A stretch of 64,000 nt of DNA. It comes from Gottschalkiaceae bacterium SANA (GTDB lineage Bacteria; Bacillota; Clostridia; Tissierellales; GPF-1). The stretch is from positions 3,348,001-3,412,000 of the forward strand of contig AP028876.1 of NCBI GenBank assembly GCA_036323355.1. The letters run 5' to 3'. A model generated the notes under the pieces. That model had not been told where the DNA came from and searched no databases. It saw nothing but the letters and a program-made list of their open reading frames with translations. The translations under genes and the position numbers were made by a program. Of the stretch, positions 33,474-42,166 are shown piece by piece. Within the stretch, counting starts at the first letter, position 1, and the number at the start of each line of letters is the position of its first letter.

Positions 33474-33973
33474 TTTGCTCTCCCTGGCAACATCCGTGCC
33501 ATAACCCGTTCCAACCGAGGGCTATTTTGCAAAATCAATCTTTTTTTACTTTCTCCCACCCGATAATCCAAGGCGTAATGGCTTGCTTTTTTCCATTTCC
33601 GAACCAATCGCCGCGGGTGTCGAACAGGCGATTCTCCCGTTTCGTGAATTGGCCCGTAATAGATAATATCCTCAAATTTAACTTGAATGATCGTTGCTCG
33701 CCGGCGTTTCCCCCAGCACTTATCCACCTGAAAACACTCTTCCAAAACAATATATTGAAAATAAGATGCCATCTCCCTGATAATCAAAAGAAAGGCTACA
33801 ATTCCAAAAATAAAGAAGCCCATTCCCCCCAACAAATGATATGAATCCGGCAATCGATTTGAAAGAGGAATCGCCAAATTTACCCCAATCAATAAAATCA
33901 CCGTCCAGTTGATCAAATGAGTGGTTGGCATAAAAACCTGCTCTTCCAAGATTTTAAAATTTTGATCAGACAC
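33470..33973 (-). CDS. Membrane protein of unknown function, two helices plus PH-like domain
   Basis: From a GTG at 33973 the product is 167 residues, with two transmembrane helices (about 23-40 and 50-67) and a basic C-terminal domain of PH-like appearance. The GTG follows GAGGTG and overlaps the fumarase beta stop by eight bases. An ATG at 33931 is the alternative start. Layout resembles the 21928-22458 protein in the same conserved block. No function is known. Confidence 0.65.
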   Translation of the reverse strand: MSDQNFKILEEQVFMPTTHLINWTVILLIGVNLAIPLSNRLPDSYHLLGGMGFFIFGIVAFLLIIREMASYFQYIVLEECFQVDKCWGKRRRATIIQVKFEDIIYYGPIHETGESPVRHPRRLVRKWKKASHYALDYRVGESKKRLILQNSPRLERVMARMLPGRAK

Positions 33974-34508
33974 AAGGCACCTCTTCTCGCTCGTAAACAG
34001 AAGCGCCTGTTGCGTCAACTGCAACAACCACAGGAAAATCCTTTACCTCAAGGGCATGAATGGCTTCAGGGCCCAAATCCGGGTAGGCAATAACCTCCGC
34101 GGAAATAATCGCCTGTGCCGCCAAGGCACCCGCACCTCCCAAGGCTGCAAAATACACAGCACCATGCGCTTGAATAGCTTGACGAACTAGGGGCGAACGC
34201 CTTCCTTTTCCAATCATGCCAAGCAACCCCTCTTCCAGCAATCGCGGTGTGTAGTCGTCCATGCGATAACTGGTGGTAGGACCAGCTGATCCAATAATCT
34301 GTCCCGGACGTGCAGGACTCGGTCCCACATAAAAAATAGTAATCCCATCTAAAGCAATCGGCAGATCCTCTCCCCGTTCAAGGGTTTCCACCAAGCGTCG
34401 ATGAGCAGCATCCCGCCCTGTAAACATGGGGCCGTTCAAATATACCTTCTCCCCAACCTCAAGGGTTTGAATAACATCCTTGGTCAAGGGCAATTGAATT
34501 CGTTTCAT
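33966..34508 (-). CDS. Class I fumarate hydratase / tartrate dehydratase, beta subunit
   Basis: The 180-residue protein matches the C-terminal half of [4Fe-4S] class I fumarases: GPMFTGRDAAHRRL, GPSPARPGQIIGSAGPTTSYRMDDYTP and KGRRSPLVRQAI. With the alpha subunit 9 bases upstream it forms the two-part enzyme common in anaerobes, interconverting fumarate and malate. L-tartrate dehydratase is the main alternative. Confidence 0.93.
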   Translation of the reverse strand: MKRIQLPLTKDVIQTLEVGEKVYLNGPMFTGRDAAHRRLVETLERGEDLPIALDGITIFYVGPSPARPGQIIGSAGPTTSYRMDDYTPRLLEEGLLGMIGKGRRSPLVRQAIQAHGAVYFAALGGAGALAAQAIISAEVIAYPDLGPEAIHALEVKDFPVVVAVDATGASVYEREEVPCV

Positions 34509-34517
34509 AGTTGCCTC

Positions 34518-35360
34518 CTAAATCACACGCTCGCGATGGCGAGCAACATGGCAATTGATGTTTACACAAACGGGCAATCCCGCAATATGGGTAGGGAACA
34601 AGGCCGCATGTACCGCCAAAGCCGTCGTTTTTCCCCCAAAACCCTGGGGGCCGATATCAAGAGCTTCAATCCGTTTCATCAAGTCTTCTTCCAACCCACG
34701 CGCTTCTTCTTCCACGGCCGGCTCACCAATGTTTCGAAGCAGTTGTTCCTTGGCAATCAGGCAGGCCTTTTCCATGGTCCCACCCACTCCAACTCCGATC
34801 ACCAAGGGCGGGCAGGCGTTAGGCCCGGCCATCTTCACCGTATCTACAATAAATTCAAGAACACCTTGACGACCGTCTGATGGCTTCAGCATACCAAGTC
34901 TCCCCATATTTTCGCTTCCAAATCCTTTGGGAGCAAAACGAAGACGAATTTGATTGCCTTCAACAACACGGTAATGAATCACCGCCGGGGTATTGTCTTT
35001 TGTATTGACCCGGGTAATCGGGCTTTTTACCACCGATTTCCGCAGATATCCTTTTTCATATCCTCGCCGAACCCCTTCGTGAATGGCCTCTTCCAGACTG
35101 CCTCCCTTCAGGGCGACCTCCTGTCCCAGATCGACAAAGACCACTGCCATGCCCGTATCCTGACAAATTGGCACCTCAAGTTCCGATGCAACCCGCTCAT
35201 TCTTGATCAAGTCTTCCAACACCTCTTTTGCTAAAGAATTGGTTTCCGATTCAAGAGCATTTTTCATGGCATCCTGCACATCTTCCGTCAAGGCAAGATT
35301 TGCTTCCATGCACATGGCTTCAACGGCCTCTTGTACCTTGGCTACGTTTATTTCTCGCAT
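34518..35360 (-). CDS. Class I fumarate hydratase / tartrate dehydratase, alpha subunit
   Basis: The 280-residue protein carries the [4Fe-4S] ligands in PICQDTGMAVVFV, in GPNACPPLVIGVGVGGT and in VNINCHVARH near the C-terminus. The catalytic dehydratase cluster is oxygen-labile, which fits an anaerobe. It pairs with the beta subunit directly downstream. The two genes are an insertion between the recR and decarboxylase genes of the conserved block. Confidence 0.94.
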   Translation of the reverse strand: MREINVAKVQEAVEAMCMEANLALTEDVQDAMKNALESETNSLAKEVLEDLIKNERVASELEVPICQDTGMAVVFVDLGQEVALKGGSLEEAIHEGVRRGYEKGYLRKSVVKSPITRVNTKDNTPAVIHYRVVEGNQIRLRFAPKGFGSENMGRLGMLKPSDGRQGVLEFIVDTVKMAGPNACPPLVIGVGVGGTMEKACLIAKEQLLRNIGEPAVEEEARGLEEDLMKRIEALDIGPQGFGGKTTALAVHAALFPTHIAGLPVCVNINCHVARHRERVI

Positions 35361-35583
35361 TTTTTGCCTCCTTTGGCTGGTCTTTATTGGGATAGTCCTT
35401 CCACATCTCTTCCTGGATCTCTTTTTTCATTCGTTTATGGTCGCGAATCCGTTTCTTTCGCCGTTTCTGATCTTCCGTATAGGTCTTTTGCTGGCGGATG
35501 ACATCCTCGCATAAAGAAAAAAAGAGCGCAAGAAAACCAATGCCTATGACTACCAAGAAAAAAATATACGCCACCTGCAACAT
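35320..35583 (-). CDS. Small basic membrane protein of unknown function
   Basis: The 87-residue product has one N-terminal transmembrane helix (about residues 4-25) and then a highly charged Lys/Arg/Glu-rich tail likely to form a helix or coiled coil. The ATG follows AGGAAGGTGAGG. It overlaps the fumarase alpha start by 41 bases. I do not recognise it. Confidence 0.55.
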   Translation of the reverse strand: MLQVAYIFFLVVIGIGFLALFFSLCEDVIRQQKTYTEDQKRRKKRIRDHKRMKKEIQEEMWKDYPNKDQPKEAKNARNKRSQGTRGR

Positions 35584-35649
35584 CTTCCTCACCTTCCTAA
35601 TATGATTCTATTTAATCACAATCGCCATGGGAAAACAATAAATGGAAAA

Positions 35650-35672
35650 GGCATGCGAAATTCCGCATGCCT
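35650..35672 (-). terminator. Terminator of the dnaX-ybaB-recR transcript
   Basis: GGCATGCG / CGCATGCC with a six-base loop, then TTTTCC on the minus strand, directly after the recR stop. The T-run is short. Confidence 0.7.
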
Positions 35673-36270
35673 ACATTTCTCTTCGATTCTCCAAAGCCTT
35701 GGATAAAGTCACCTCATCGGCGAATTCTAAATCACCGCCGACAGGGATCCCATGGGCAATTCGTGTGGTTTTTACACCCAAGGGCTTTAACAACCTACCC
35801 AAATACATGGCTGTTGCTTCCCCTTCCACGGTTGGATTTGTCGCTAAAATAACTTCTTCCACCGGCTCTAGACCGATCCGTTTTAAAAGCTCTTGAATAC
35901 GAATCTCATCGGGTCCAATTCCCTCCATAGGAGAGATATGTCCATGAAGAACATGATACTTCCCCCGATATTCCCGCATCCGTTCCAGAGCCAGAACATC
36001 TCGCGGTTGTTCCACAACCAGAATCTTAGACTCATCCCGCTTACTATCCGAGCAAATCGAACAAGGAGACTGCTCTGTCAAATTCATGCAAATATCGCAA
36101 TACCGTATCGTTTCCTTGGCATGAACAATCGCTTTGGCCAATCCCAAGGCTTCTTCCTGCTCCATATCCAAAACATAATATGCCAATCGCTGCGCTGTTT
36201 TCTTTCCAATCCCAGGCAAGCGTGAAAATTCCTGAATCAATTCACCGATCGCTTGCGGAATCCCACTCAT
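35671..36270 (-). CDS. recR: Recombination mediator RecR
   Basis: The 199-residue protein has the helix-hairpin-helix [13 protein letters not shown], a zinc finger (CDIC ... CSIC) and a Toprim domain (LVVEQPRDV). With RecO it loads RecA during gap repair. It ends the dnaX-ybaB-recR operon. The ATG at 36270 was chosen over a TTG one codon upstream. Confidence 0.96.
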   Translation of the reverse strand: MSGIPQAIGELIQEFSRLPGIGKKTAQRLAYYVLDMEQEEALGLAKAIVHAKETIRYCDICMNLTEQSPCSICSDSKRDESKILVVEQPRDVLALERMREYRGKYHVLHGHISPMEGIGPDEIRIQELLKRIGLEPVEEVILATNPTVEGEATAMYLGRLLKPLGVKTTRIAHGIPVGGDLEFADEVTLSKALENRREM

Positions 36271-36279
36271 CAATCGGTC

Positions 36280-36618
36280 CTAAAACATGCCCGGCATTCC
36301 GCCGGTCACTTTACCCATCTCAGCTGCGACTGCTTCTTCCGCCTTTGTTAAGGCATCGTTCACTGCAACCAAAATTAAATCCTGAATCATTTCAACTTCT
36401 TCCGGATCTAAAAGATCAGGATCAATTTTCACATCCAGCAATTGTCTTTTCCCATTTACGCGAATCGTAATCGCGCCGCCACCTGCAGTCGCCTCAAATT
36501 CTTTCGTTTCCGCTTCCTGTTGCGCCACTTCCATTTTCTTTTGCATCTGTTGTGCCTGCTTCATTAAAGCATTCATATTCATGCCGCCACCGGGCATTTG
36601 TCTACGTCCCTTTGCCAT
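36280..36618 (-). CDS. YbaB/EbfC family nucleoid-associated protein
   Basis: The 112-residue protein has the family pattern: a long N-terminal helix (MNALMKQAQQMQKKMEVAQQE shortened here to MKQAQQMQKK), then VNGKRQLLDVKIDPDLL. It forms DNA-binding dimers. It lies between dnaX and recR, as almost always, 12 bases after dnaX. Confidence 0.95.
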   Translation of the reverse strand: MAKGRRQMPGGGMNMNALMKQAQQMQKKMEVAQQEAETKEFEATAGGGAITIRVNGKRQLLDVKIDPDLLDPEEVEMIQDLILVAVNDALTKAEEAVAAEMGKVTGGMPGMF

Positions 36619-36630
36619 TATAAGCCTCCG

Positions 36631-38277
36631 CTATTTTATTTTTATTAGATCTTCTCCAAAAAACTCTTTTGCTTTTTCAATCCCCTCGTCCACTCCCTTT
36701 GAAGCGGCATGGGGACGAATTTCAGATAATCGCTTGACATCGACATGAATCGGCATCCCCAAGGACTCCTCAATTGCTTGTCGAATAATTGCCAAGTTGG
36801 TTGGTTTTGCAACTTCCTTGCGGAAAAATTCATTCTTGTCGTCATAGGCAATGGTCAATCTACCCTTGGTAAAAGCTACCGGCTCCCCCCGATCCATCAT
36901 CGCATACAAAGACCCACTTCGGAATTTGACGCCCAAAAGGATGTCTTCCCATTGCTGATGCACATCCGTAAAGGAAACCGCTCGCGCTTCCGGCTTTGCC
37001 TCTAGCTGATCATAGGTCTGCCCTTCTTCCTGCACACCGCTGCTTTTACTTGCTGGTCTAGCAGGTGATGCTGAGGAAGTGGCTCTTGCAACTGCACCAA
37101 CAGGTGCAGAAGACGCGGGTTTTGAAAGGGAAAGACCCTCTTCTTCCAAACGACGAACCCGCTCCAACAAGCCTTCCCAGGTTTTCTCATCTGGCTGATT
37201 CATCAGTCGAATCAGTCCCGCTTCCAATAAAACACGCGGAGAGGTCGCATAGGCCAATTGACTTTCCAGCCCACTCAATCCAGATAAGTAGCGAAGAATT
37301 TCCTCTTGGGGAAAACGCTCCGCTTGAAGACGATATCCCTCAATTTGTTCATCGGTACATTGTAAAAGGTCTTCCAGATCCGTAGACACCTTCACAATCA
37401 TCAGATTTCGAAAAACATGAACCAATTCCCGCGTAAACTGTCGAAGATCCTTGCCCTTCATAATCATGGTGTCAATCACAGACAAAACCCGTCTGGCATC
37501 TCTTTCCCAAAGGGCTTGAATCAGTTCAAACAAGACCTCTTCCTGTACCGATCCCAAAACCGATACAACGTCTTCCACCTCAATTATGCCTTCATTGGCC
37601 GCCGTACACTGATCCAAAATACTCAAGGCATCACGCATGGCCCCTTCGGAATTTCGACCGATTAATCGCAGGGCAGCCGGACTCGCTTGGCGATTCATCT
37701 TGCTTAAAATCTCGCCCATATTGGCTGCCATATCTTCCACGGACAGGCGATGAAATTCATATCGCTGACACCTGGAAATAATGGTCGCAGGCAATTTCTG
37801 CGGTTCTGTTGTTGCCAAAATAAAGACAAGATGGGACGGCGGTTCTTCCAGCGTTTTTAAAAGCGCATTGAAGGCACCCTTTGAAAGCATGTGAACCTCA
37901 TCAATAATATAAACCTTCTTTGCCGCTTTTGTCGGCAAGTATTTCACTTTTTCTTTTAACTCCCGGATATCTTCCACGCTATTATTGGATGCGGCATCCA
38001 TTTCTACAACATCATAAATACTTTCTTCCAACAATCCCTTACAGATCTCGCACTCATTGCAGGGGTTACCGTCAACAGGATGCAAACAATTGACCGCGCG
38101 CGACAAAATTTTTGCCGTTGAGGTTTTCCCTGTTCCCCGTGTACCAGAAAACAAATAAGCGTGGGCTGCGTTACCAGCCTTTACCTGATTTTTCAAAACT
38201 CGCGTGATATGACTCTGTCCGTACACGTCTTCAAAGGTGGTCGGACGATATTTTCGATAAATTGCCTGATAACTCAT
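36631..38277 (-). CDS. dnaX: DNA polymerase III gamma/tau subunit
   Basis: The 548-residue clamp-loader ATPase has Walker A FSGTRGTGKTST, a four-Cys zinc module (residues about 64-80), DEVHMLSKGAFNALLKTLEEPP and the TIISRCQR sensor. A Ser/Ala-rich linker (about 385-425) leads to a C-terminal tau domain. No slippery frameshift site was noticed in the linker, so probably only one form is made. It starts the dnaX-ybaB-recR operon. Confidence 0.97.
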   Translation of the reverse strand: MSYQAIYRKYRPTTFEDVYGQSHITRVLKNQVKAGNAAHAYLFSGTRGTGKTSTAKILSRAVNCLHPVDGNPCNECEICKGLLEESIYDVVEMDAASNNSVEDIRELKEKVKYLPTKAAKKVYIIDEVHMLSKGAFNALLKTLEEPPSHLVFILATTEPQKLPATIISRCQRYEFHRLSVEDMAANMGEILSKMNRQASPAALRLIGRNSEGAMRDALSILDQCTAANEGIIEVEDVVSVLGSVQEEVLFELIQALWERDARRVLSVIDTMIMKGKDLRQFTRELVHVFRNLMIVKVSTDLEDLLQCTDEQIEGYRLQAERFPQEEILRYLSGLSGLESQLAYATSPRVLLEAGLIRLMNQPDEKTWEGLLERVRRLEEEGLSLSKPASSAPVGAVARATSSASPARPASKSSGVQEEGQTYDQLEAKPEARAVSFTDVHQQWEDILLGVKFRSGSLYAMMDRGEPVAFTKGRLTIAYDDKNEFFRKEVAKPTNLAIIRQAIEESLGMPIHVDVKRLSEIRPHAASKGVDEGIEKAKEFFGEDLIKIK

Positions 38278-38313
38278 GAGACACCTCTTTCATTCATCTT
38301 CCCCTATTATACC

Positions 38314-38344
38314 AAAATCCCGGTCGAGTTTCGACCGGGATTGA
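38314..38344 (-). terminator. Terminator after the SRP RNA
   Basis: ATCCCGGTCGA-AAC-TCGACCGGGAT, a long perfect stem, followed by TTTTGG on the minus strand. It separates the SRP RNA from dnaX. Confidence 0.85.
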
Positions 38345-38349
38345 CAAAA

Positions 38350-38477
38350 AGCCGCATGGAGATCGAGCAGGCGTCCTTGCAACACATAAAAGGCTTCCCT
38401 TATCGCTGCTACCTTCCGGTCCTGACGAGGTTCGAGAACTTTCATTGCGCAAGACCCGCTCGATCTCCATACGGCTT
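38350..38477 (-). ncRNA. ffs: Signal recognition particle RNA (small, 4.5S type)
   Basis: The apical domain GTCAGGACCGGAAGGTAGCAGCG (split here as GTCAGG, GGAAGGTAGCAGC) is intact, with both the GGAA tetraloop and the asymmetric loop. The ends GCCGTATGGAGATCGAGC and GCTCGATCTCCATGCGGC pair to close a long hairpin. At about 125 bases it is the short form without an Alu domain, or a slightly extended one. It lies between tRNA-Ser and dnaX, as in many Firmicutes. Confidence 0.95.
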
Positions 38478-38504
38478 TTATTTTTGGGTTACCCCGTTTT
38501 TATC

Positions 38505-38596
38505 TGGCGGAAAGGGAGGGATTCGAACCCTCGTGACGGTATTACCGCCAACACGCTTTCCAGGCGTGCGCCTTAAGCCAACTCAGCCACCTTTCC
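38505..38596 (-). tRNA. tRNA-Ser (anticodon GGA)
   Basis: The acceptor stem GGAAAGG / CCTTTCC, discriminator G and encoded CCA are present. The anticodon loop reads CTGGAAA within stem CACGC / GCGTG, giving GGA, which reads UCC and UCU. The T-loop is GGTTCGAATCC. The long variable arm (TTGGCGGTAATACCGTCA) is typical of tRNA-Ser. Confidence 0.97.
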
Positions 38597-38615
38597 ATAA
38601 TAGCCTGCAAAAGGT

Positions 38616-38644
38616 ATTATACTTGCTGACCTGAAAAATGTCAA
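38616..38644 (-). promoter_or_regulatory. Promoter of tRNA-Ser and SRP RNA
   Basis: TTGACA (38639-38644), 17 bases, TATAAT (38616-38621): a full-consensus sigma-A promoter, 20 bases before the tRNA 5' end. It fits a stable RNA transcription unit. Confidence 0.9.
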
Positions 38645-38667
38645 ACCCCAAATCCTCCCACTTGTGT

Positions 38668-41250
38668 CTAGATGCTTGGTTCAATCAATTGAACGCTTCC
38701 CTTCTCTCCATTCACGCGAACCCGTTGGCCATCTTTCAATACCGCTGTAGCCGACGAAATACCGACAACCGCTGGCAATCCGTACTCTCTTGCTACAATA
38801 CCACCATGACTCATGGGGCCCCCATATTCCAATATCAATGCGCCCGCCACAGCGAAAAGCGGGGTCCAGGCCGGATTGGTACTTTCCGTCACCATAATTT
38901 CGCCCTCTTGAAGGTCTGTCGTCCTCGGATCAAAAACTACCCGTACAATCCCTTCATAGGTGCCGGCAGACAATGGCATGCCTTGCAAGGTCTTTGCATG
39001 GGGATCAATGGTTGTTGCCGTATAAACCGCATGGCCGTTATTTACAAGCATTCTTGGGATCGCAGTTCGCCTCATCTCTTTGTTATAGACTGCTTTGTTT
39101 GACTCAACTAGCTCCTTCAAGTCTCTGCCCGCCGTAATTTGCTTTTTGTAAAGGAAGAAAATATCTTCGGGCTCGTCGAGTTGTCCCGCCGCCGCAAGCT
39201 CATCACCCATGCTTAGAACAGCATTCCTACTCAATTCTAAAAACCGAACAATATCAGACTTTGGATATTCCCTCATGGCCGCACCATAACGATAATGAAC
39301 CATCTGCATTCTAAATTTTTCCGCTCTTCTTTTTCCAATCTTTTCAATCAGAGCATCGGCAACCTCCTCGATCATCAACTCTGCTTGCCGACGCTTCTTC
39401 TTATGGTCTGCCAAGTTTCTTTTATACATGCCGTCCTTCATATAGGTTTCAACCAGTCCCAGCAGAAAACTCGGATCTTCGCGCCAGCGTTTGGTGCCAA
39501 AATCCAATTCGAGGTTTGCCCGATGTCCGTATTCTTCAAGAATTTTCTGAAACTCCGGATCATTCACACGGGGTTTCAACTCCTGTTCCACGCAAATTTT
39601 CGCATACTCATTCAACCGAATCGTCATGGTTTGAGTAAAACATCCCGGCAGGGACTGTGCTAAAGTTTCCACCTTATAATCGCTAGCAAAGTGCTTAGCA
39701 AGGACTTTTTCAATTTTGATGTAATTGTTGGCATCCATACAATAGCTTGCCTGCAGCTGGGACAGTTTAAATGCTTCGACAAGATTCTCAACAGCAAAGT
39801 TCAATCGCTCCTCCAAAGTCACTGCTTGTTCATATCTTTTCAATGCGCTCTCATACCACCGATTTCCTTCCTCTTTCATGGCCGCATACCGGTTTTCATG
39901 GGGAATCTTTGAAACCATCCTAACGGTAGCCGCCATCTTGACTCCATAGCCGATAAACCCGAATGGGAACCTGAAGCGAATGCCCTGATGCTTGAATTGT
40001 TTTCCGTAGTTTTTCATCAAGCTGGTGATTACGCCTTCTAGAGGCAGATCGTTACCGGAAAAAGCCTTGGCAAATTGCTTGGTCACAAAACCACTAGACA
40101 AAAGAACAGTCATATCGACAAAAATACGGTTTCCAGCATGACCAACAAAATCATTGGTCAAAGGCTTTTTTTGTCGATTGGTCATCACATTAATAATGGT
40201 TGGAAACATATGACTCATCAGGTCATAACCCAAATTCGTAAATGGCTCTTTCATACCAAAGAGCACCGTGCTCGCACTCAAATAAGCCCTGATCTTTCCA
40301 TCCTGCTTTAGTTTGTCGATAGGAAAGAGGGTCGTGATATGACGAGACTGTAGAATATACAAGACATTTTGATCATCAAAGGCAAATTCTATGTCCTGCG
40401 GTCTGCCAAAAAGAGCCTCAATTTGTTCTGCTGCCTCAGCCAATCGGCCAATCTGTTCTTCATTCAACGACGAGAGATTTGCCTCCTGATCACCAAGAAC
40501 TAGCCAATCAATACCGGTTCCCTTCGCCACAAGCTTTCTACTTTTTCTGCTGATGCTCCGGTCCACAACCACTTTGGTATGCCGATCGACCGTGTACTGA
40601 TCTGGATTCAATTGGCCACTTACAACGGCTTCTCCAAGACCGAAGGAAGCATTAATCACCAACTGATGCCTGATGCCATTCATGGGATTGGCCGTAAAGG
40701 CAACACCCGATACCGCGGCCTTCACCATCTTTTGTACAACAACCGCATGGGAAAAATCTGCCGTGACTTGATTTTTCAAGCGGTACTCCATGGCTCTTTC
40801 GTTCCACAAGGACCGCCAACATTCAATAACTTTTTGAGCCAGCTGGTCTTGTGCAACATTCAAATAGGTGGAATACTGACCCGCAAAACTCATACCTGGA
40901 AGATCTTCTGCCGTAGAACTGCTTCTAACTGCCACTCTTCCCTCACCCTTTCTTGCAAATTCGGCAAATGCTCCCATAAGGGAATCTAGAAAGTTTCGAG
41001 ATAATTTTTCTACGCCAAACAAAGCTTGAATGGCTGCCGACTGTTCAAAAATGGGCATATCAGACGTCAAAATCCCATCAATGGATTCATTCAGATGATT
41101 GGCTTCTACATACTCATCATAGACCGATGTAGGAATGACAAACCCATCTGGCACCGCAATGCCGTGAGCAAGCATACGCGCCAGATGGGCGCCCTTGCCT
41201 CCAGCCAAATGGAAATCTTCTACTTTGATCTCTTTCAGCCATTTAATCAT
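38668..41250 (-). CDS. PEP-synthase/rifampin phosphotransferase-like enzyme
   Basis: The 860-residue protein has an N-terminal ATP-grasp PEP/pyruvate-binding domain (GGKGAHLARM, VRSSSTAEDLPGMSFAGQY), a large middle region, and a C-terminal swivelling phosphohistidine domain GGPMSHGGIVAREYGLPAVVG with the catalytic His. The C-terminal PEP-binding TIM barrel of true PEP synthase is missing, so the three-domain layout fits rifampin phosphotransferase (Rph) and YvkC-type relatives. The substrate is unknown. The start overlaps the tetR stop by four bases, so the two form one operon. Confidence 0.85.
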   Translation of the reverse strand: MIKWLKEIKVEDFHLAGGKGAHLARMLAHGIAVPDGFVIPTSVYDEYVEANHLNESIDGILTSDMPIFEQSAAIQALFGVEKLSRNFLDSLMGAFAEFARKGEGRVAVRSSSTAEDLPGMSFAGQYSTYLNVAQDQLAQKVIECWRSLWNERAMEYRLKNQVTADFSHAVVVQKMVKAAVSGVAFTANPMNGIRHQLVINASFGLGEAVVSGQLNPDQYTVDRHTKVVVDRSISRKSRKLVAKGTGIDWLVLGDQEANLSSLNEEQIGRLAEAAEQIEALFGRPQDIEFAFDDQNVLYILQSRHITTLFPIDKLKQDGKIRAYLSASTVLFGMKEPFTNLGYDLMSHMFPTIINVMTNRQKKPLTNDFVGHAGNRIFVDMTVLLSSGFVTKQFAKAFSGNDLPLEGVITSLMKNYGKQFKHQGIRFRFPFGFIGYGVKMAATVRMVSKIPHENRYAAMKEEGNRWYESALKRYEQAVTLEERLNFAVENLVEAFKLSQLQASYCMDANNYIKIEKVLAKHFASDYKVETLAQSLPGCFTQTMTIRLNEYAKICVEQELKPRVNDPEFQKILEEYGHRANLELDFGTKRWREDPSFLLGLVETYMKDGMYKRNLADHKKKRRQAELMIEEVADALIEKIGKRRAEKFRMQMVHYRYGAAMREYPKSDIVRFLELSRNAVLSMGDELAAAGQLDEPEDIFFLYKKQITAGRDLKELVESNKAVYNKEMRRTAIPRMLVNNGHAVYTATTIDPHAKTLQGMPLSAGTYEGIVRVVFDPRTTDLQEGEIMVTESTNPAWTPLFAVAGALILEYGGPMSHGGIVAREYGLPAVVGISSATAVLKDGQRVRVNGEKGSVQLIEPSI

Positions 41251-41918
41251 AGACTCCCGCCTTTCATCTCTCGTTTCATAGCCGCAAGATACGCCCTGCC
41301 CATGGGCTCCAATTCAATCACCTTGGACCCGAAACCCAATTGCTGATTAATCAAATGTTCATTGAATTGAAGGGTGCGAAAAAAAACCGTTTCATCTTTT
41401 GCCGGATCCATCAAAGCCTTTCTAGCCATCTGTTGAAAGAGTATGACCTCTCTCCCCCACAGGGCTGCCAGTTCAGCTGGATAGGCCACCTGAAAAATCC
41501 CCTCTTTAACACCTTGATTGATCAAGTCATGGTAATACCTGGCCGTCTCCCGCTCAAATCGGTCTCCCATTCGCATCAGTACAAGATGATTATCCTTAAA
41601 GGTATATAGATTCTTGATTTTATCCCAGTCCTTTACGGATTCCACCTTAAGACGATTCAAACGATAAAAGGACTCCATGAATTTCTCCACAACAGATAGC
41701 TTGTCATCTTTCAAAATCTCTTCATAATGCTTCTGAATCTGGTCAACATAGTTAAAACTAATGGTCTCTAGAATCTCTTCCTTTGATTTAAAATGATGAT
41801 AAAACCCACCCTTGGAAGCCCCAGCTCGATCAATAATCTCTGCCACAGATGTCTTTTCATATCCCTTCTCACCAAATAATTCATAGGCTGCATCCACGAT
41901 TTTTTCTTTTAATGTCAT
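41247..41918 (-). CDS. TetR-family regulator
   Basis: The 223-residue protein has the TetR N-terminal helix-turn-helix (KTSVAEIIDRAGASKGGFYHHFKSKEEIL, residues about 21-49) and a helical ligand domain. It likely represses its own operon, including the PEP-synthase-like gene downstream. A 13-bp palindrome lies just upstream. GGGGTG precedes the ATG at 41918; in-frame upstream codons lack a site. Confidence 0.9.
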   Translation of the reverse strand: MTLKEKIVDAAYELFGEKGYEKTSVAEIIDRAGASKGGFYHHFKSKEEILETISFNYVDQIQKHYEEILKDDKLSVVEKFMESFYRLNRLKVESVKDWDKIKNLYTFKDNHLVLMRMGDRFERETARYYHDLINQGVKEGIFQVAYPAELAALWGREVILFQQMARKALMDPAKDETVFFRTLQFNEHLINQQLGFGSKVIELEPMGRAYLAAMKREMKGGSL

Positions 41919-41939
41919 TAATTCACCCCATTCATCAAA

Positions 41940-41962
41940 CAAACCGACGGTCGGTCTGTTTT
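41940..41962. promoter_or_regulatory. Probable TetR operator
   Basis: The inverted repeat ACCGAC-G-GTCGGT (41943-41955), within AAACCGACGGTCGGTCTGTT, lies 25 bases upstream of tetR. The sequence class is common for TetR repressors of multidrug genes. Confidence 0.7.
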
Positions 41963-42078
41963 TTCTTTTACTCTATCATTGATTTGAGCAAGCGTCAATT
42001 TTTCTAAGCCATAATCGTTAGAATTCTTTTCTACAAAATCTTTGTATAAGAAATTCTTCGCCTGGCAAAGCAAACTCC

Positions 42079-42112
42079 TTGACAAAGTCATATTCCAATT
42101 CTAGAATATGAC
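42079..42112 (+). promoter_or_regulatory. Promoter of the split permease with palindromic operator
   Basis: TTGACA (42079-42084), 17 bases, TAGAAT (42102-42107). A perfect nine-bp inverted repeat GTCATATTC / GAATATGAC (42087-42095 and 42104-42112) spans the spacer and -10. The shape resembles ArsR/SmtB operators. No ArsR gene is in the window. The 41956-42078 stretch holds nothing else recognised. Confidence 0.7.
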
Positions 42113-42166
42113 CATGGTAGCTTCAGTTTTTCTCTGTTGACCAACTATGAATAAGGATGTGTTACT

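Noticed and set aside
36631-38277. Programmed frameshift in dnaX making a separate gamma form
   Set aside because: No A-rich slippery heptamer with a following hairpin was noticed in the linker region.
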